A stretch of DNA of 64,000 bases from assembly GCA_964384915.1 (NCBI GenBank), contig CAYLMA010000004.1:62001-126000 (forward strand). Direction: 5' to 3'. Shown here in pieces: positions 26,727-35,761 of the stretch. The DNA comes from Sulfurimicrobium sp964384915. GTDB taxonomy: Bacteria; Pseudomonadota; Gammaproteobacteria; Burkholderiales; Sulfuricellaceae. Each line of letters starts with the position of its first letter. Positions within the stretch are counted from its first letter, which is position 1. The notes beneath the pieces were generated by a model. It did no database searches. It worked only from the letters and a program-made list of their open reading frames with translations, and was not told the DNA's origin. Made by a program: the position numbers and the translations under genes.

Positions 26727-27884
26727 TCATGCTTGTTCCACCGGCAAGCACAGCACGAACTCACTCCCTTCTCCCAGGGTGGAGTGCGCCTCTACACTTC
26801 CACCATGAGCTTCAGCCACATTACGCACAATCGCCAGCCCAAGGCCAGTACCCTCGCTACGCGTAGTAAAGAAAGGCTCAAACAGCCGGCCGCTCACTGT
26901 CGCATCAAAACCTTGCCCAGTATCGCTCACGCTCAGTTGCAACGAACCGGTATCAAGCCACCTTGCCCGCAGCGCGACCCTACCGCCCGCGTCACAAGCC
27001 TGCAGGGCGTTTTCCAGGAGATTCAGCAACGCGCCGGTCAGCGCCTTGCGATCTGCGCGCAACAAGCAATCGGGGCAAAGATCCTCAACCATCAGGAAAA
27101 CGCCGCGCTCAAGCATTTGCGGCTCCATGATCTGCGCCAGATCCGCCAGCAACCCCGACAACGGCAGAATCTCACGCGCACCCGCCTGGCCCTTAACGAA
27201 AGACAGCATATCCTGAATCAGGTGCTCCAGATGGCGCAAACGCGCCACGGCCTTGCCCGCAAACCGGGTTCGATCCGTATCGGCCAGCCCCGGCTTGCTC
27301 AAGTTGGCGGTATACAGCAGCGCGGTAGCGAGCGGGGTACGCAGTTGATGCGCCAGGCCGGCGGCCATCTCGCCCATTGCCGACAAGCGTTGATGGCGCT
27401 GCAACTCCCGTTCCATCTGGTGGGCCTCTGTTACATCATGCAACAGCACAATCTGCCCACCCAATCCATCCAGAGGATTGATCGAGAGATTGAGCAGGCG
27501 CGGCGAACCATCCGCAGCCGTCATTTCCCATTCATGCGGCGTAGCTGTCTGGCGCAGATTGCACGAAAGCGCCGCCTCCCACTCCCGCCCATCAATGTCC
27601 TCGCCCAGCAAGCGCCTCGCGGCAGCATTCGATTCGCTAATCCGACCCGCGCCATCCACCACCACCACACCTGCCGGCAGCGCCGCCAAAAGCATGGCCA
27701 GGCGCTGAGACAAGGCTTCCTTTTCTAAAAACTGGCGGCGCAATTCACCATTGGCTACGGCCAACTCGCCCGTCAGCCTTTCAACCTGACCCTGCAATTC
27801 GTGGTAGGCGCCGGTAAGTTGGGCCGAGGCCTCATTAAAAAGGCTGAACGCCTGCTCCAACTCCTGCGGACTGATCTGCTTCAT
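26727..27884 (-). CDS. fleS: Cytoplasmic sensor histidine kinase, FleS/FlrB type
   Basis: The kinase of about 385 residues has no membrane helix. An N-terminal coiled coil (LFNEASAQLTGAYHELQGQVERL) leads to a PAS domain (LPAGVVVVDGAGRISESNAAARRLLGED), a HisKA domain with AHQLRTPLA and an HATPase_c domain (NLLENALQAC, DTGQGFD, LFEPFFTTRSEGTGLGL). This is the layout of FlrB/FleS, the partner of the regulator 167 bases downstream. ATG 27884 is taken as start; a TTG at 27896 would add four residues. Confidence 0.9.
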   Translation of the reverse strand: MKQISPQELEQAFSLFNEASAQLTGAYHELQGQVERLTGELAVANGELRRQFLEKEALSQRLAMLLAALPAGVVVVDGAGRISESNAAARRLLGEDIDGREWEAALSCNLRQTATPHEWEMTAADGSPRLLNLSINPLDGLGGQIVLLHDVTEAHQMERELQRHQRLSAMGEMAAGLAHQLRTPLATALLYTANLSKPGLADTDRTRFAGKAVARLRHLEHLIQDMLSFVKGQAGAREILPLSGLLADLAQIMEPQMLERGVFLMVEDLCPDCLLRADRKALTGALLNLLENALQACDAGGRVALRARWLDTGSLQLSVSDTGQGFDATVSGRLFEPFFTTRSEGTGLGLAIVRNVAEAHGGSVEAHSTLGEGSEFVLCLPVEQA

Positions 27885-28144
27885 TCCATCGTTCAAGCTT
27901 CACCCCACGCTCAACCAGCGGTCAAATTGGACCCATGCTTTTCAAGATTATATACCGGGATGATATGGCGAAAAATGAAACCGCAGGCCCCACTAAACCA
28001 ACATGGACCCTGATACAATCAGGGAATCCCCTATGATGATATCAGGCCGAACACCAATTAACAGATGAATCAGCGGCTAAGGGTATTTCCATGTACGAGT
28101 TAGAACCTGCACAATATTTGCTCTTCTTAAGAGGCACATCCATC

Positions 28145-29797
28145 ATGCTCAGCCGTTTGACCATCCGCTCCCGCCTTATCCTGCTTGCCGCCTTCATGTC
28201 CCTGCTGCTGGCGGGCAGCGGCACCACCGGCATGCTGGTCGTTGATTCATTTAGAAAATCAGCAATAGAAGCAAATGAAAACCATTTGGCGCCCATCATC
28301 GAATTAAGCCAGATAGGCAGTCTCATGGCGCAGAACCGCGCGCTTATCCTCCTCGCATTGCAGCATGACCCTGCCGACCCATCGAGCAAGCTGCACGATC
28401 ACGCCATCACCTCCCATACGGATGAAATCCTCAAGAACAAAGACAAAATCACCGAATTATGGCAGCAGTTCATGGAGCACGAATTGCCCCCGGAAGCCCG
28501 TAAACAGGCCGAAGAACATGGCGCGCAAAGAAAAAGATATGTAGTGGAAGGCCTGTTGCCGGCACGCGAATCCATTCTCGCAGGCAAGTTCGACGAAGCT
28601 CATCGCATCACTGAAAGCGCAGTAACGCCCCATTTCAATGCCGCCAGCGAAACCCGCACCCGGTTATTCCAGCTCATCATAGACGAGAACAAGCAGGCTA
28701 TCGAGGAAGACGAGCAGCGTTTTTCACTGATCCGCAGCCTTACCATTGGCGGCATAGCAGGCGGCATCACCATTGGCATCATCGTCGCCTACCTCATTAT
28801 CAGCGGCATTTCCCGCTCCATCACCGACCTGCGCCAGGCGATTACCCGCATGCAGGCCAGCAATGACCTGACCCTGCGCGCGCCGGTCCATGGCGGCGAC
28901 GAAATCGCCCAGGCAGCACAGGCATTCAACGGCCTCGCCGCCACATTCCAGGGAATTATCCATGATGTCCATGCCAGTTCGGAGCAACTGGCCGAAGCCT
29001 CCACGCAACTCGCCACAACCGCACACAACGTTGCCCAGGGCTCAAACCGGCAAAGTGAAGCCGCCGCCAGCACTGCTGCCGCAGTGGAGGAAATGACGGT
29101 AAGCGTGGCATCGGTGGCGGACAATGCCGAAGAAGTGCGGAAAATGGCGCAGAACAGCCTGCAGGAAACAGCGAAAGGCAATGTCAGCCTGTCGGAACTG
29201 ATCGGAGAGGTGAGCGAGGTCGAAACCGCCGTGGATGAAATTGCAAGCGCCGTAAATGAATTCGTGCATAGCACCAGCGTCATCACCAACATGACCAAAC
29301 AGGTGAAGGACATCGCCGAACAGACCAATTTGCTAGCCCTGAACGCCGCCATCGAAGCGGCCCGGGCCGGCGAGCAGGGACGCGGCTTTGCCGTGGTGGC
29401 CGATGAAGTGCGCAAACTGGCGGAAAAATCGGCTCAATCTGCAAGCCAGATCGACGCGGTCACCCAAACACTCCACGGCCAGTCCAGCGGCGTTGAGCAC
29501 GCCATCGCGCGCGGCCAGAACTCCTTGCGCTCAAGCCAGGATCTTCTGGAAAATGTCGCAATGGTGCTGGCGGAAGCCAACAGCTCGGTAAGCGACGCCA
29601 CTGGCGGCGTTGACAACATCACTGCCTCGGTCAACGAACAGAAATCGGCCGCCCATGAAATCGCCCAAAACGTTGAGAATATTGCGCAAATGGCGGAAAT
29701 CAACAGCCAGGCCAGTAACGAGACTTCACGAGCCGCGCACCACCTGGAACAGCTTGCCGGCAAGCTGAACAGCATCGTTGGGCGCTTCAGGGTTTGA
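28145..29797 (+). CDS. Methyl-accepting chemotaxis protein
   Basis: This 550-residue chemoreceptor has an N-terminal membrane helix, a periplasmic four-helix-bundle sensor of about 150 residues, a second helix (IGGIAGGITIGIIVAYLIISGI), a HAMP domain (DLRQAITRMQASNDLTLRAPV) and a long cytoplasmic signalling coil with the tip EQTNLLALNAAIEAARAGEQGRGFAVVADEVRKLA. ATG 28145 follows an AAGAGG site; the frame also opens at 28091. The ligand is unknown. No C-terminal NWETF-like pentapeptide is present, so CheR/CheB tethering is not expected. Confidence 0.93.
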   Translation: MLSRLTIRSRLILLAAFMSLLLAGSGTTGMLVVDSFRKSAIEANENHLAPIIELSQIGSLMAQNRALILLALQHDPADPSSKLHDHAITSHTDEILKNKDKITELWQQFMEHELPPEARKQAEEHGAQRKRYVVEGLLPARESILAGKFDEAHRITESAVTPHFNAASETRTRLFQLIIDENKQAIEEDEQRFSLIRSLTIGGIAGGITIGIIVAYLIISGISRSITDLRQAITRMQASNDLTLRAPVHGGDEIAQAAQAFNGLAATFQGIIHDVHASSEQLAEASTQLATTAHNVAQGSNRQSEAAASTAAAVEEMTVSVASVADNAEEVRKMAQNSLQETAKGNVSLSELIGEVSEVETAVDEIASAVNEFVHSTSVITNMTKQVKDIAEQTNLLALNAAIEAARAGEQGRGFAVVADEVRKLAEKSAQSASQIDAVTQTLHGQSSGVEHAIARGQNSLRSSQDLLENVAMVLAEANSSVSDATGGVDNITASVNEQKSAAHEIAQNVENIAQMAEINSQASNETSRAAHHLEQLAGKLNSIVGRFRV

Positions 29798-29946
29798 AAC
29801 TGCGCCAGGCTGGCGCCTCCATCACATGGGCTAAACCATTGGGCCGGAAGGGCCTTAATGCGCTTGACCATCCCGATGTTTTGCCGTTAACTTCAACATA
29901 AAAACACAAAAATTCCGGCAATACACAGCAGCAAGGGGAAGCAGCG

Positions 29947-30569
29947 ATGAAAAAAAACCTGCCGGTTACCGCTACCGAAACGGTTTACCGTGATAGCGCA
30001 GTACTGATTTCGAAAACCGACATGCGCGGCGTCATCACTTACGCCAATGCCGACTTTATTGAAGTCAGCGGCTACAGCGAAAATGAACTGCTCGGCAAAT
30101 CCCATAACCTCGTGCGCCACCCTGACATGCCGCCGGCCGCCTTTGCCGACCTGTGGCGTCAAATCCAGGCCGGCAAGCTGTGGCATGGCTTTGTAAAAAA
30201 CCGCTGCAAGAACGGCGATTATTACTGGGTCGAGTCCAATGTATCTCCCAGCATTCCAGCGGGGTGGACGAATCCATCGACAGCGGCCTGGCACACCTCG
30301 CCAACAGCCAGGAGGCGATGGAGAACCTGGCCATGGTTCTGGCCGGATCGGGAGAAACAGTCAAAAATGTAACAAAAGGCGTGGGCAATATCGCGACGGC
30401 CACCGACGAGGAAGTGAACACCAGCGCAGAAATCAGCCGCAACGTCGAAAGAATTGCATCCATCACCGAAAAAAACAGCTCCGCCATCCACCACACCCTC
30501 GCCGCATCCGGCGAACTGGAAGAGATGGCGCATAATTTGAGAAACACCGTCAATCGCTTCAAGATATAA
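29947..30569 (+). pseudogene. PAS-type (Aer-like) chemoreceptor, internally deleted and frameshifted
   Basis: From 29947 a good PAS domain of Aer type is encoded (ISKTDMRGVITYANADFIEVSGY...HPDMPPAAFADLW...CKNGDYYWVESNV) up to about 30246. It is followed at once, in another frame, by the last 105 residues of a chemoreceptor (SSGVDESIDSGL...ENLAMVLA...LRNTVNRFKI, to 30569). These align with the C-terminus of the receptor just upstream (SSGVEHAIARGQ...ENVAMVLA). The membrane anchor, HAMP and signalling tip are missing, roughly 300 codons. The first frame continues as nonsense to 30372. Confidence 0.85.
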
Positions 30570-30633
30570 TGCAACTGCGAGAAAAATTGGTTATCCTCCA
30601 TTCGTAGCGGAACCCCTTGGAGTCAAAATTAAG

Positions 30634-31578
30634 ATGTCAGAACTGTTAAAACGCATTGATGCCCGTACCAAGCTCGCCGGCACCAACAAGCTGGAAATCC
30701 TGCTGTTCACCCTGGGCACCGATCAGAACAGCGGGCGCAAGGAAACTTTCGGCATCAATGTCTTCAAGGTCCGCGAAGTCATGCGCGTTCCGGAAATCAC
30801 CCGTGCGCCGGACATGCCTCCTTCCGTGGAAGGCATGGTCAGCCTGCGCGGCGCGCTGGTGCCGGTGGTGGACCTGATTAAATACACTGGCATCGTGACC
30901 GGCGCCCCTCCTGAAATCATGATCGTCACCGAGTACAACTCCCGCACCCAAGGTTTCCTGGTGGAGAGCGTAGACACCATCCTGCGGCTTGACTGGTCGG
31001 AGATCAAGGTGCCGCCTGAAATGCTGACGGCGCAGATGGGCGGCTTGGTGACTGCCGTCACCCAACTTCAGGACGGCCGCCTGGTCATGCTGATGGACGT
31101 GGAGAAAATTCTCGCCGAGACCACCCATTACGACGAACACGAAATCATCTTTTCCAGCCTGGTACCCCTGCAGGAAGAACGCACCATCTTCTTCACCGAC
31201 GATTCCCCGGTCGCGCGCAAGCAGATCGAGCGCACCCTGGAAGCCATGCATATCCGTTACCGCAGCGCCACCAACGGCAAGCAGGCATGGGAAGAACTAC
31301 AGCAGATCGCCGCGCGCGCCGAAGCCGCCAAGCAGCCCGTCAAAAGCCTCATCCAACTGGTGCTGACCGATGTGGAAATGCCGGAAATGGACGGCTACAT
31401 CCTCACCAAGAACATCAAGAGCGACCCGCGTTTTGCCGGCATTCCGGTCATCATGCATTCCTCGCTTTCCGGCGCATCGAACCAGGAACTGGGGCGCTCG
31501 GTGGGGGTGGACGAGTATGTCTCGAAATTCGAACCCGCCAAGCTGTCTGAAATCCTTACCCGCCGCTTAATGAGTTGA
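30634..31578 (+). CDS. cheV: Chemotaxis coupling protein CheV (CheW-receiver fusion), first copy
   Basis: This 314-residue protein has an N-terminal CheW domain (EILLFTLG...FGINVFKVREVMRVPEITRAPDMPPSVEGMVSLRGALVPVVDL) and a C-terminal receiver with phospho-acceptor in LVLTDVEMPEMDG. CheV couples receptors to CheA and can be phosphorylated to adapt signalling. A TTGGAG site precedes the ATG. It is followed 19 bases later by a second cheV of the same layout. Confidence 0.95.
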   Translation: MSELLKRIDARTKLAGTNKLEILLFTLGTDQNSGRKETFGINVFKVREVMRVPEITRAPDMPPSVEGMVSLRGALVPVVDLIKYTGIVTGAPPEIMIVTEYNSRTQGFLVESVDTILRLDWSEIKVPPEMLTAQMGGLVTAVTQLQDGRLVMLMDVEKILAETTHYDEHEIIFSSLVPLQEERTIFFTDDSPVARKQIERTLEAMHIRYRSATNGKQAWEELQQIAARAEAAKQPVKSLIQLVLTDVEMPEMDGYILTKNIKSDPRFAGIPVIMHSSLSGASNQELGRSVGVDEYVSKFEPAKLSEILTRRLMS

Positions 31579-31597
31579 CTTTTCCAGGACCGACATC

Positions 31598-32536
31598 ATG
31601 ACGACCCAAGCCCATGCCGCGCTGATCGAATCGGTTGATGCCCGCACCAAGCTGGCCGGCTCCAACAAGATGGAGATTCTCCTGTTCACGCTGGGAACGG
31701 GAGAATATTTCGGCATCAACGTGTTCAAGGTACGCGAGGTATCGCAAACGCCCTTCATCACCAAGACACCCCACATGCCGGGCGGCGTGCTGGGAGTGAT
31801 CTCGCTGCGCGGCAACATCATCCCGGTGCTGGCACTGGCGGATTTCATGCAGCTCGACAACGTGCCTGAAGGCACGGGCCAGACCATGATTGTTACTGAG
31901 TACAGCAAGCACACGCAGGGGTTTTTGGTATATGAAGTGGATCGTATCGTGCGTGTCGACTGGGAAAAAATCAAACCGCCGCAATCCATGCTGGCAGGCG
32001 CCGAGGGATTGATCACGGCCATCACCGAACTTCCAGACGGGCGCCTGGTATCGATTATCGACGTGGAACAGATCCTGGTGAATGCGCTCGGCATGGAGGC
32101 GATTCCTGAGCTGGTTCCGATTGACATGTCGCCGGAACAATACCTGTTCTTTGTCGATGACTCCGCCATCGCGCGCAAGGAAATCATGATGACCCTGGAC
32201 AAGCTGGCAGTCCCTTATCAACAGGCAAACAACGGCAACGAAGCATGGGAAAAACTGCAGAATCTCGCGGCGCGCGCGCAGCACGACGGCATGCCGGTCA
32301 GCAGCCTGATCAGCCTGATCCTGACCGATGCCGAAATGCCCGAAATGGATGGCTACGTTCTCACCAAGAAGATCAAGAGCGACCGCCGTTTTGAGGGAAT
32401 CCCGGTAGTCATGCACTCCTCCCTGTCTTCAGATGCCAACCGCAGCATGGGGAAAGCGGTGGGAGTGGATGCCTATGTGGCCAAATTCGACCCCACGGTC
32501 CTGGCTGAAACGCTGCGGCCGTTGTTGATGAAATAA
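31598..32536 (+). CDS. cheV: Chemotaxis coupling protein CheV, second copy
   Basis: This 312-residue CheW-receiver fusion is clearly paralogous to the one upstream (shared VDARTKLAGSNKMEILLFTLGTGEYFGINVFKVREV and LILTDAEMPEMDGYVLTKKIKSD). No stand-alone cheW lies in the window, so the CheV pair may supply coupling for the adjacent CheA. The receiver Asp and Lys are intact in both copies. Confidence 0.95.
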   Translation: MTTQAHAALIESVDARTKLAGSNKMEILLFTLGTGEYFGINVFKVREVSQTPFITKTPHMPGGVLGVISLRGNIIPVLALADFMQLDNVPEGTGQTMIVTEYSKHTQGFLVYEVDRIVRVDWEKIKPPQSMLAGAEGLITAITELPDGRLVSIIDVEQILVNALGMEAIPELVPIDMSPEQYLFFVDDSAIARKEIMMTLDKLAVPYQQANNGNEAWEKLQNLAARAQHDGMPVSSLISLILTDAEMPEMDGYVLTKKIKSDRRFEGIPVVMHSSLSSDANRSMGKAVGVDAYVAKFDPTVLAETLRPLLMK

Positions 32537-32574
32537 CAGGTAGTGGACACTGAGAAGCACTAACTGGAGTAACT

Positions 32575-32967
32575 ATGGTAAATAAGAATTTAAAGATCCT
32601 GGTCGTGGATGATTTCTCCACAATGCGCCGAATAGTGCGCAACCTGCTAAAGGAACTGGGCTTTACGAACGTCGACGAAGCAGAAGATGGCGTGGTGGCA
32701 CTCAGCAAACTCAAGGGCGGCAGTTTCGAGTTTGTCGTAAGCGACTGGAACATGCCCAACATGACAGGCATCGAGTTGCTACGCGAGATACGCGCGGATG
32801 CCTCGCTCAAGCATCTTCCGGTGATGATGGTGACCGCCGAAGCCAAGAAGGAAAACATCATCGAAGCGGCTCAGGCAGGCGCCAGCGGTTATATCGTGAA
32901 GCCGTTCACGGCGGCGACACTGGAAGAAAAACTGAACAAGGTGTTCGAGAAAATGGTCGCCAAGTAA
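32575..32967 (+). CDS. cheY: Chemotaxis response regulator CheY
   Basis: This 130-residue single-domain receiver has LVVDDFSTMRRIVRNLLKELGF, phospho-acceptor Asp in VVSDWNMPNMTG, the switch Thr in MMVTAEAKKENI and Lys in YIVKPFTA. Phospho-CheY binds FliM at the motor. It lies 38 bases after the second cheV and 95 bases before cheZ. Confidence 0.97.
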   Translation: MVNKNLKILVVDDFSTMRRIVRNLLKELGFTNVDEAEDGVVALSKLKGGSFEFVVSDWNMPNMTGIELLREIRADASLKHLPVMMVTAEAKKENIIEAAQAGASGYIVKPFTAATLEEKLNKVFEKMVAK

Positions 32968-33062
32968 GGCACATGCCAGGGATTACCGCATATCCAGCAG
33001 CAGCGCATGGCGGAAATCGAACAAAATCTTTGAAAAACAGGTATAGCAAGGGGAGGTGACGA

Positions 33063-33839
33063 GTGAGTAACACGCCACAGAACAACGGTGATTCAGACGA
33101 TCTGGAAGCACTGTTTGACAGCATCGTAATGGCAAGCCAGAACACTGAACCACCTGCTGAAGCAAAGCCACAGGAATCTTCAGCAACCGATGCTGGCACG
33201 GCAACAATCGTCGATAGCGGCGAAGAGCCTTCCGGCGACAAAGTGTTTTCCTCATTGGGCCAAATGACGCGAAAACTGCACGACACGCTGCGCGAACTGG
33301 GCTACGACAAGACACTGGAGAGGGCAGTTGAAGGCCTGATTCCGGACACGCGCGACCGCCTCAACTATATCGCTGTCAAGACAGAACAGGCCGCTGAACG
33401 GGCGCTCTCCGCAACGGAAGTTGCCCAGCCGCTGCAGGAAAGAATTGAATCCGGCGCCTCCGCTCTATCGGTGAAATGGGACCGGATGTTCAGCAACCAG
33501 CTGAGCGTGGACGAATTCAAGCAACTGGTAACGGATACCCGCAGTTACCTCCATGAGGTACCCAAACACACCCAGGCCACCAATGCACAGTTGATGGAAA
33601 TCATGATGGCCCAGGATTTTCAGGACCTGACCGGCCAGGTGATCAAAAAAGTCATCGATCTGGCGCAGCAGGTGGAATCACAATTGCTTCAATTGCTGAT
33701 CGACAGCACTCCGGCAGAAAAACGCTGCGAAGTGGATATTGGCCTACTGAACGGGCCGGTCGTGAATGCCGAAGGCCGTACCGATGTCGTCACCAACCAG
33801 CAGCAGGTAGATGATCTGCTTGAGAGCCTGGGATTCTGA
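33063..33839 (+). CDS. cheZ: Phospho-CheY phosphatase CheZ
   Basis: This 258-residue protein has the catalytic signature MAQDFQDLTGQVIKKVI, in which the Asp and Gln position the attacking water on CheY. The N-terminal 60 residues are variable and acidic, and the C-terminus ends with the CheY-binding peptide NQQQVDDLLESLGF. The start is a GTG preceded by GGGGAGGTGAC. Confidence 0.96.
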   Translation: MSNTPQNNGDSDDLEALFDSIVMASQNTEPPAEAKPQESSATDAGTATIVDSGEEPSGDKVFSSLGQMTRKLHDTLRELGYDKTLERAVEGLIPDTRDRLNYIAVKTEQAAERALSATEVAQPLQERIESGASALSVKWDRMFSNQLSVDEFKQLVTDTRSYLHEVPKHTQATNAQLMEIMMAQDFQDLTGQVIKKVIDLAQQVESQLLQLLIDSTPAEKRCEVDIGLLNGPVVNAEGRTDVVTNQQQVDDLLESLGF

Positions 33840-33886
33840 GCCATGCAATGGGACCAAGGCGTCAATAACAGCACAGGGGAGAAATC

Positions 33887-35737
33887 ATGAGTCATTTCGC
33901 CGGAATGGAAGAACTGCTCCAGGATTTCCTCATGGAAGCAGGCGAGCTCTTGTCCGATGTGGACAACAAGCTGGTGGAACTGGAGAAACGTCCGGGAGAC
34001 AAATCCCTGCTCAACGATATTTTTCGTGGTTTCCATACCATCAAGGGCGGGGCCGGCTTCCTCAATGTCAATGAACTGGTGGAATTGTGCCACCGCACCG
34101 AAAACCTGTTTGACAAGCTGCGTACCGCCGAACTCACCCTGACACCGGGCATCATGGACGTCATCATGGCTGCCACAGGCGTTGTGCGCGACATGTTCGG
34201 ACATCTTGGACAGGCCCAGGTACCGCCACCCGCAGAAAAATATCTGCTCGATGCGCTGGATGCCGTCATCGCCGGCGGTCAAGTATCGCTTCATGCAGCA
34301 CAACCCCAGCCTGAAGCGGCCCCTGCCGCTGCTGCGCCCGCTGCGGACAGCCAGAGTCCCGACTGGGATGGGCTATATCACACCCTGCTCGGCGACTCGG
34401 CGCCGGCACCCCATCATGCGCCCTCCGTTTCGGCTTTGACCGAAGCGCACCCCGCACCCCACCCGGAACTCCTTCCCGCCGCCCCCCCTCCCAGGGCAGC
34501 GGCGCCGCAAGCCACTCCGTCCGCGGTAAAGGAAACCACCATCCGCGTCGATACCACGCGCCTCGACCAGGTGCTGACCTATACCGGCGAAATCGGCCTG
34601 ACCAAAAACCGCCTCACCAGCTTGCGCGCGGACATACTCGCCGGCAAACAGGATGCCAGCACGCTCAAGGCGCTGGACGAAGCTGTCAGCCAGCTGGATC
34701 TGCTGGTTGGAGATCTGCAAAGCGCGGTGATGAAAACCCGCATGCAACCCATCGGGCGGCTGTTCCAGAAATACCCCCGGCTGGCGCGCGATCTGGCGCG
34801 GCAACTGGGCAAGGATGTGGAATTGCTGCTCTCCGGCGAAGACACCGAAATTGACAAGACCATGATCGAGGACCTCAACGACCCGCTGGTGCACCTGGTT
34901 CGCAATGCAGTGGATCATGGCGTGGACAGCCCTGAGGAACGCGCTGCCGCCGGCAAGCCGCTGAAAAGCGTGGTACGCCTGACCGCGGCCCAGGTAGGTG
35001 ACCACATCATCATCGAGATTGCGGACGATGGGCGCGGCATGCGCCCCGACACCATCCGCCACAAGGCGGTGGAAAAAGGCCTGATCGATCTGGATACGGC
35101 GAACAGCCTTGACGACAGGCAAAGCCTGCAACTCATTTTCCTGCCTGGCTTTTCCACCAAGGACATGATTTCGGACGTATCCGGGCGCGGTGTCGGCATG
35201 GATGTGGTGAAAACCAACATCGGCAAACTCAATGGCCGCATCGAAATTACTTCTTCGGTTGGACAGGGTACAACGATCACCATCTCCCTGCCGCTGACGC
35301 TGGCGATTTTGCCGGTATTGCTGGTGCGTGTTGGCGACCAGCCCTTTGCCGTGCCGCTCTCCATGGTCAGGGAAATCACGCCAATTGATCCCAAAGACGT
35401 CAAACAGGTTTCCGGCCGCGCCACCATGATCGTGCGCGAGGAAGTGATGGCCGTGCGTTCCCTGGCAAGCATGATAGGCTGGCCTGAAAATGGCGCGCCG
35501 GCCTTTGGCGTTCTGATGCAAAGCGCTGACACCACTTTCGTACTCGCCATCGACGGCTTTATCGGACGCGACGACGTGGTGATCAAGCCTCTCCTCGATA
35601 TCAAGCCCAAGGGAATTGCCGGCGCAACGCTCTCGGGTGATGGCTCAGTCGTGCTGGTGCTGGACATGGAAGAACTGTTGCGCATGAATCCGGACAGCAC
35701 GCGCGCAGCCCTGTTTGCAAAAACCGCCGTTCATTAA
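33887..35737 (+). CDS. cheA: Chemotaxis histidine kinase CheA
   Basis: This 616-residue kinase has an HPt domain with phospho-accepting H50 in FRGFHTIKGGAGFL, then an Ala/Pro-rich linker of about 90 residues where the CheY/CheB-binding P2 domain is normally found, a dimerisation domain, an HATPase domain (HLVRNAVDHGVDSPEER, DDGRGM, GRGVGMDVV) and a C-terminal CheW-like domain. It phosphorylates CheY and perhaps the CheV receivers. P2 is not recognisable. It is the last of the chemotaxis genes here; cheR, cheB and cheW are absent. Confidence 0.95.
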   Translation: MSHFAGMEELLQDFLMEAGELLSDVDNKLVELEKRPGDKSLLNDIFRGFHTIKGGAGFLNVNELVELCHRTENLFDKLRTAELTLTPGIMDVIMAATGVVRDMFGHLGQAQVPPPAEKYLLDALDAVIAGGQVSLHAAQPQPEAAPAAAAPAADSQSPDWDGLYHTLLGDSAPAPHHAPSVSALTEAHPAPHPELLPAAPPPRAAAPQATPSAVKETTIRVDTTRLDQVLTYTGEIGLTKNRLTSLRADILAGKQDASTLKALDEAVSQLDLLVGDLQSAVMKTRMQPIGRLFQKYPRLARDLARQLGKDVELLLSGEDTEIDKTMIEDLNDPLVHLVRNAVDHGVDSPEERAAAGKPLKSVVRLTAAQVGDHIIIEIADDGRGMRPDTIRHKAVEKGLIDLDTANSLDDRQSLQLIFLPGFSTKDMISDVSGRGVGMDVVKTNIGKLNGRIEITSSVGQGTTITISLPLTLAILPVLLVRVGDQPFAVPLSMVREITPIDPKDVKQVSGRATMIVREEVMAVRSLASMIGWPENGAPAFGVLMQSADTTFVLAIDGFIGRDDVVIKPLLDIKPKGIAGATLSGDGSVVLVLDMEELLRMNPDSTRAALFAKTAVH

Positions 35738-35761
35738 CCCCGAACGCAATCGAGCCTAACC

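Noticed and set aside
29802..29816. GCGCCA-GGC-TGGCGC hairpin after the chemoreceptor gene as a terminator
   Set aside because: The stem is short and no T-tract follows.
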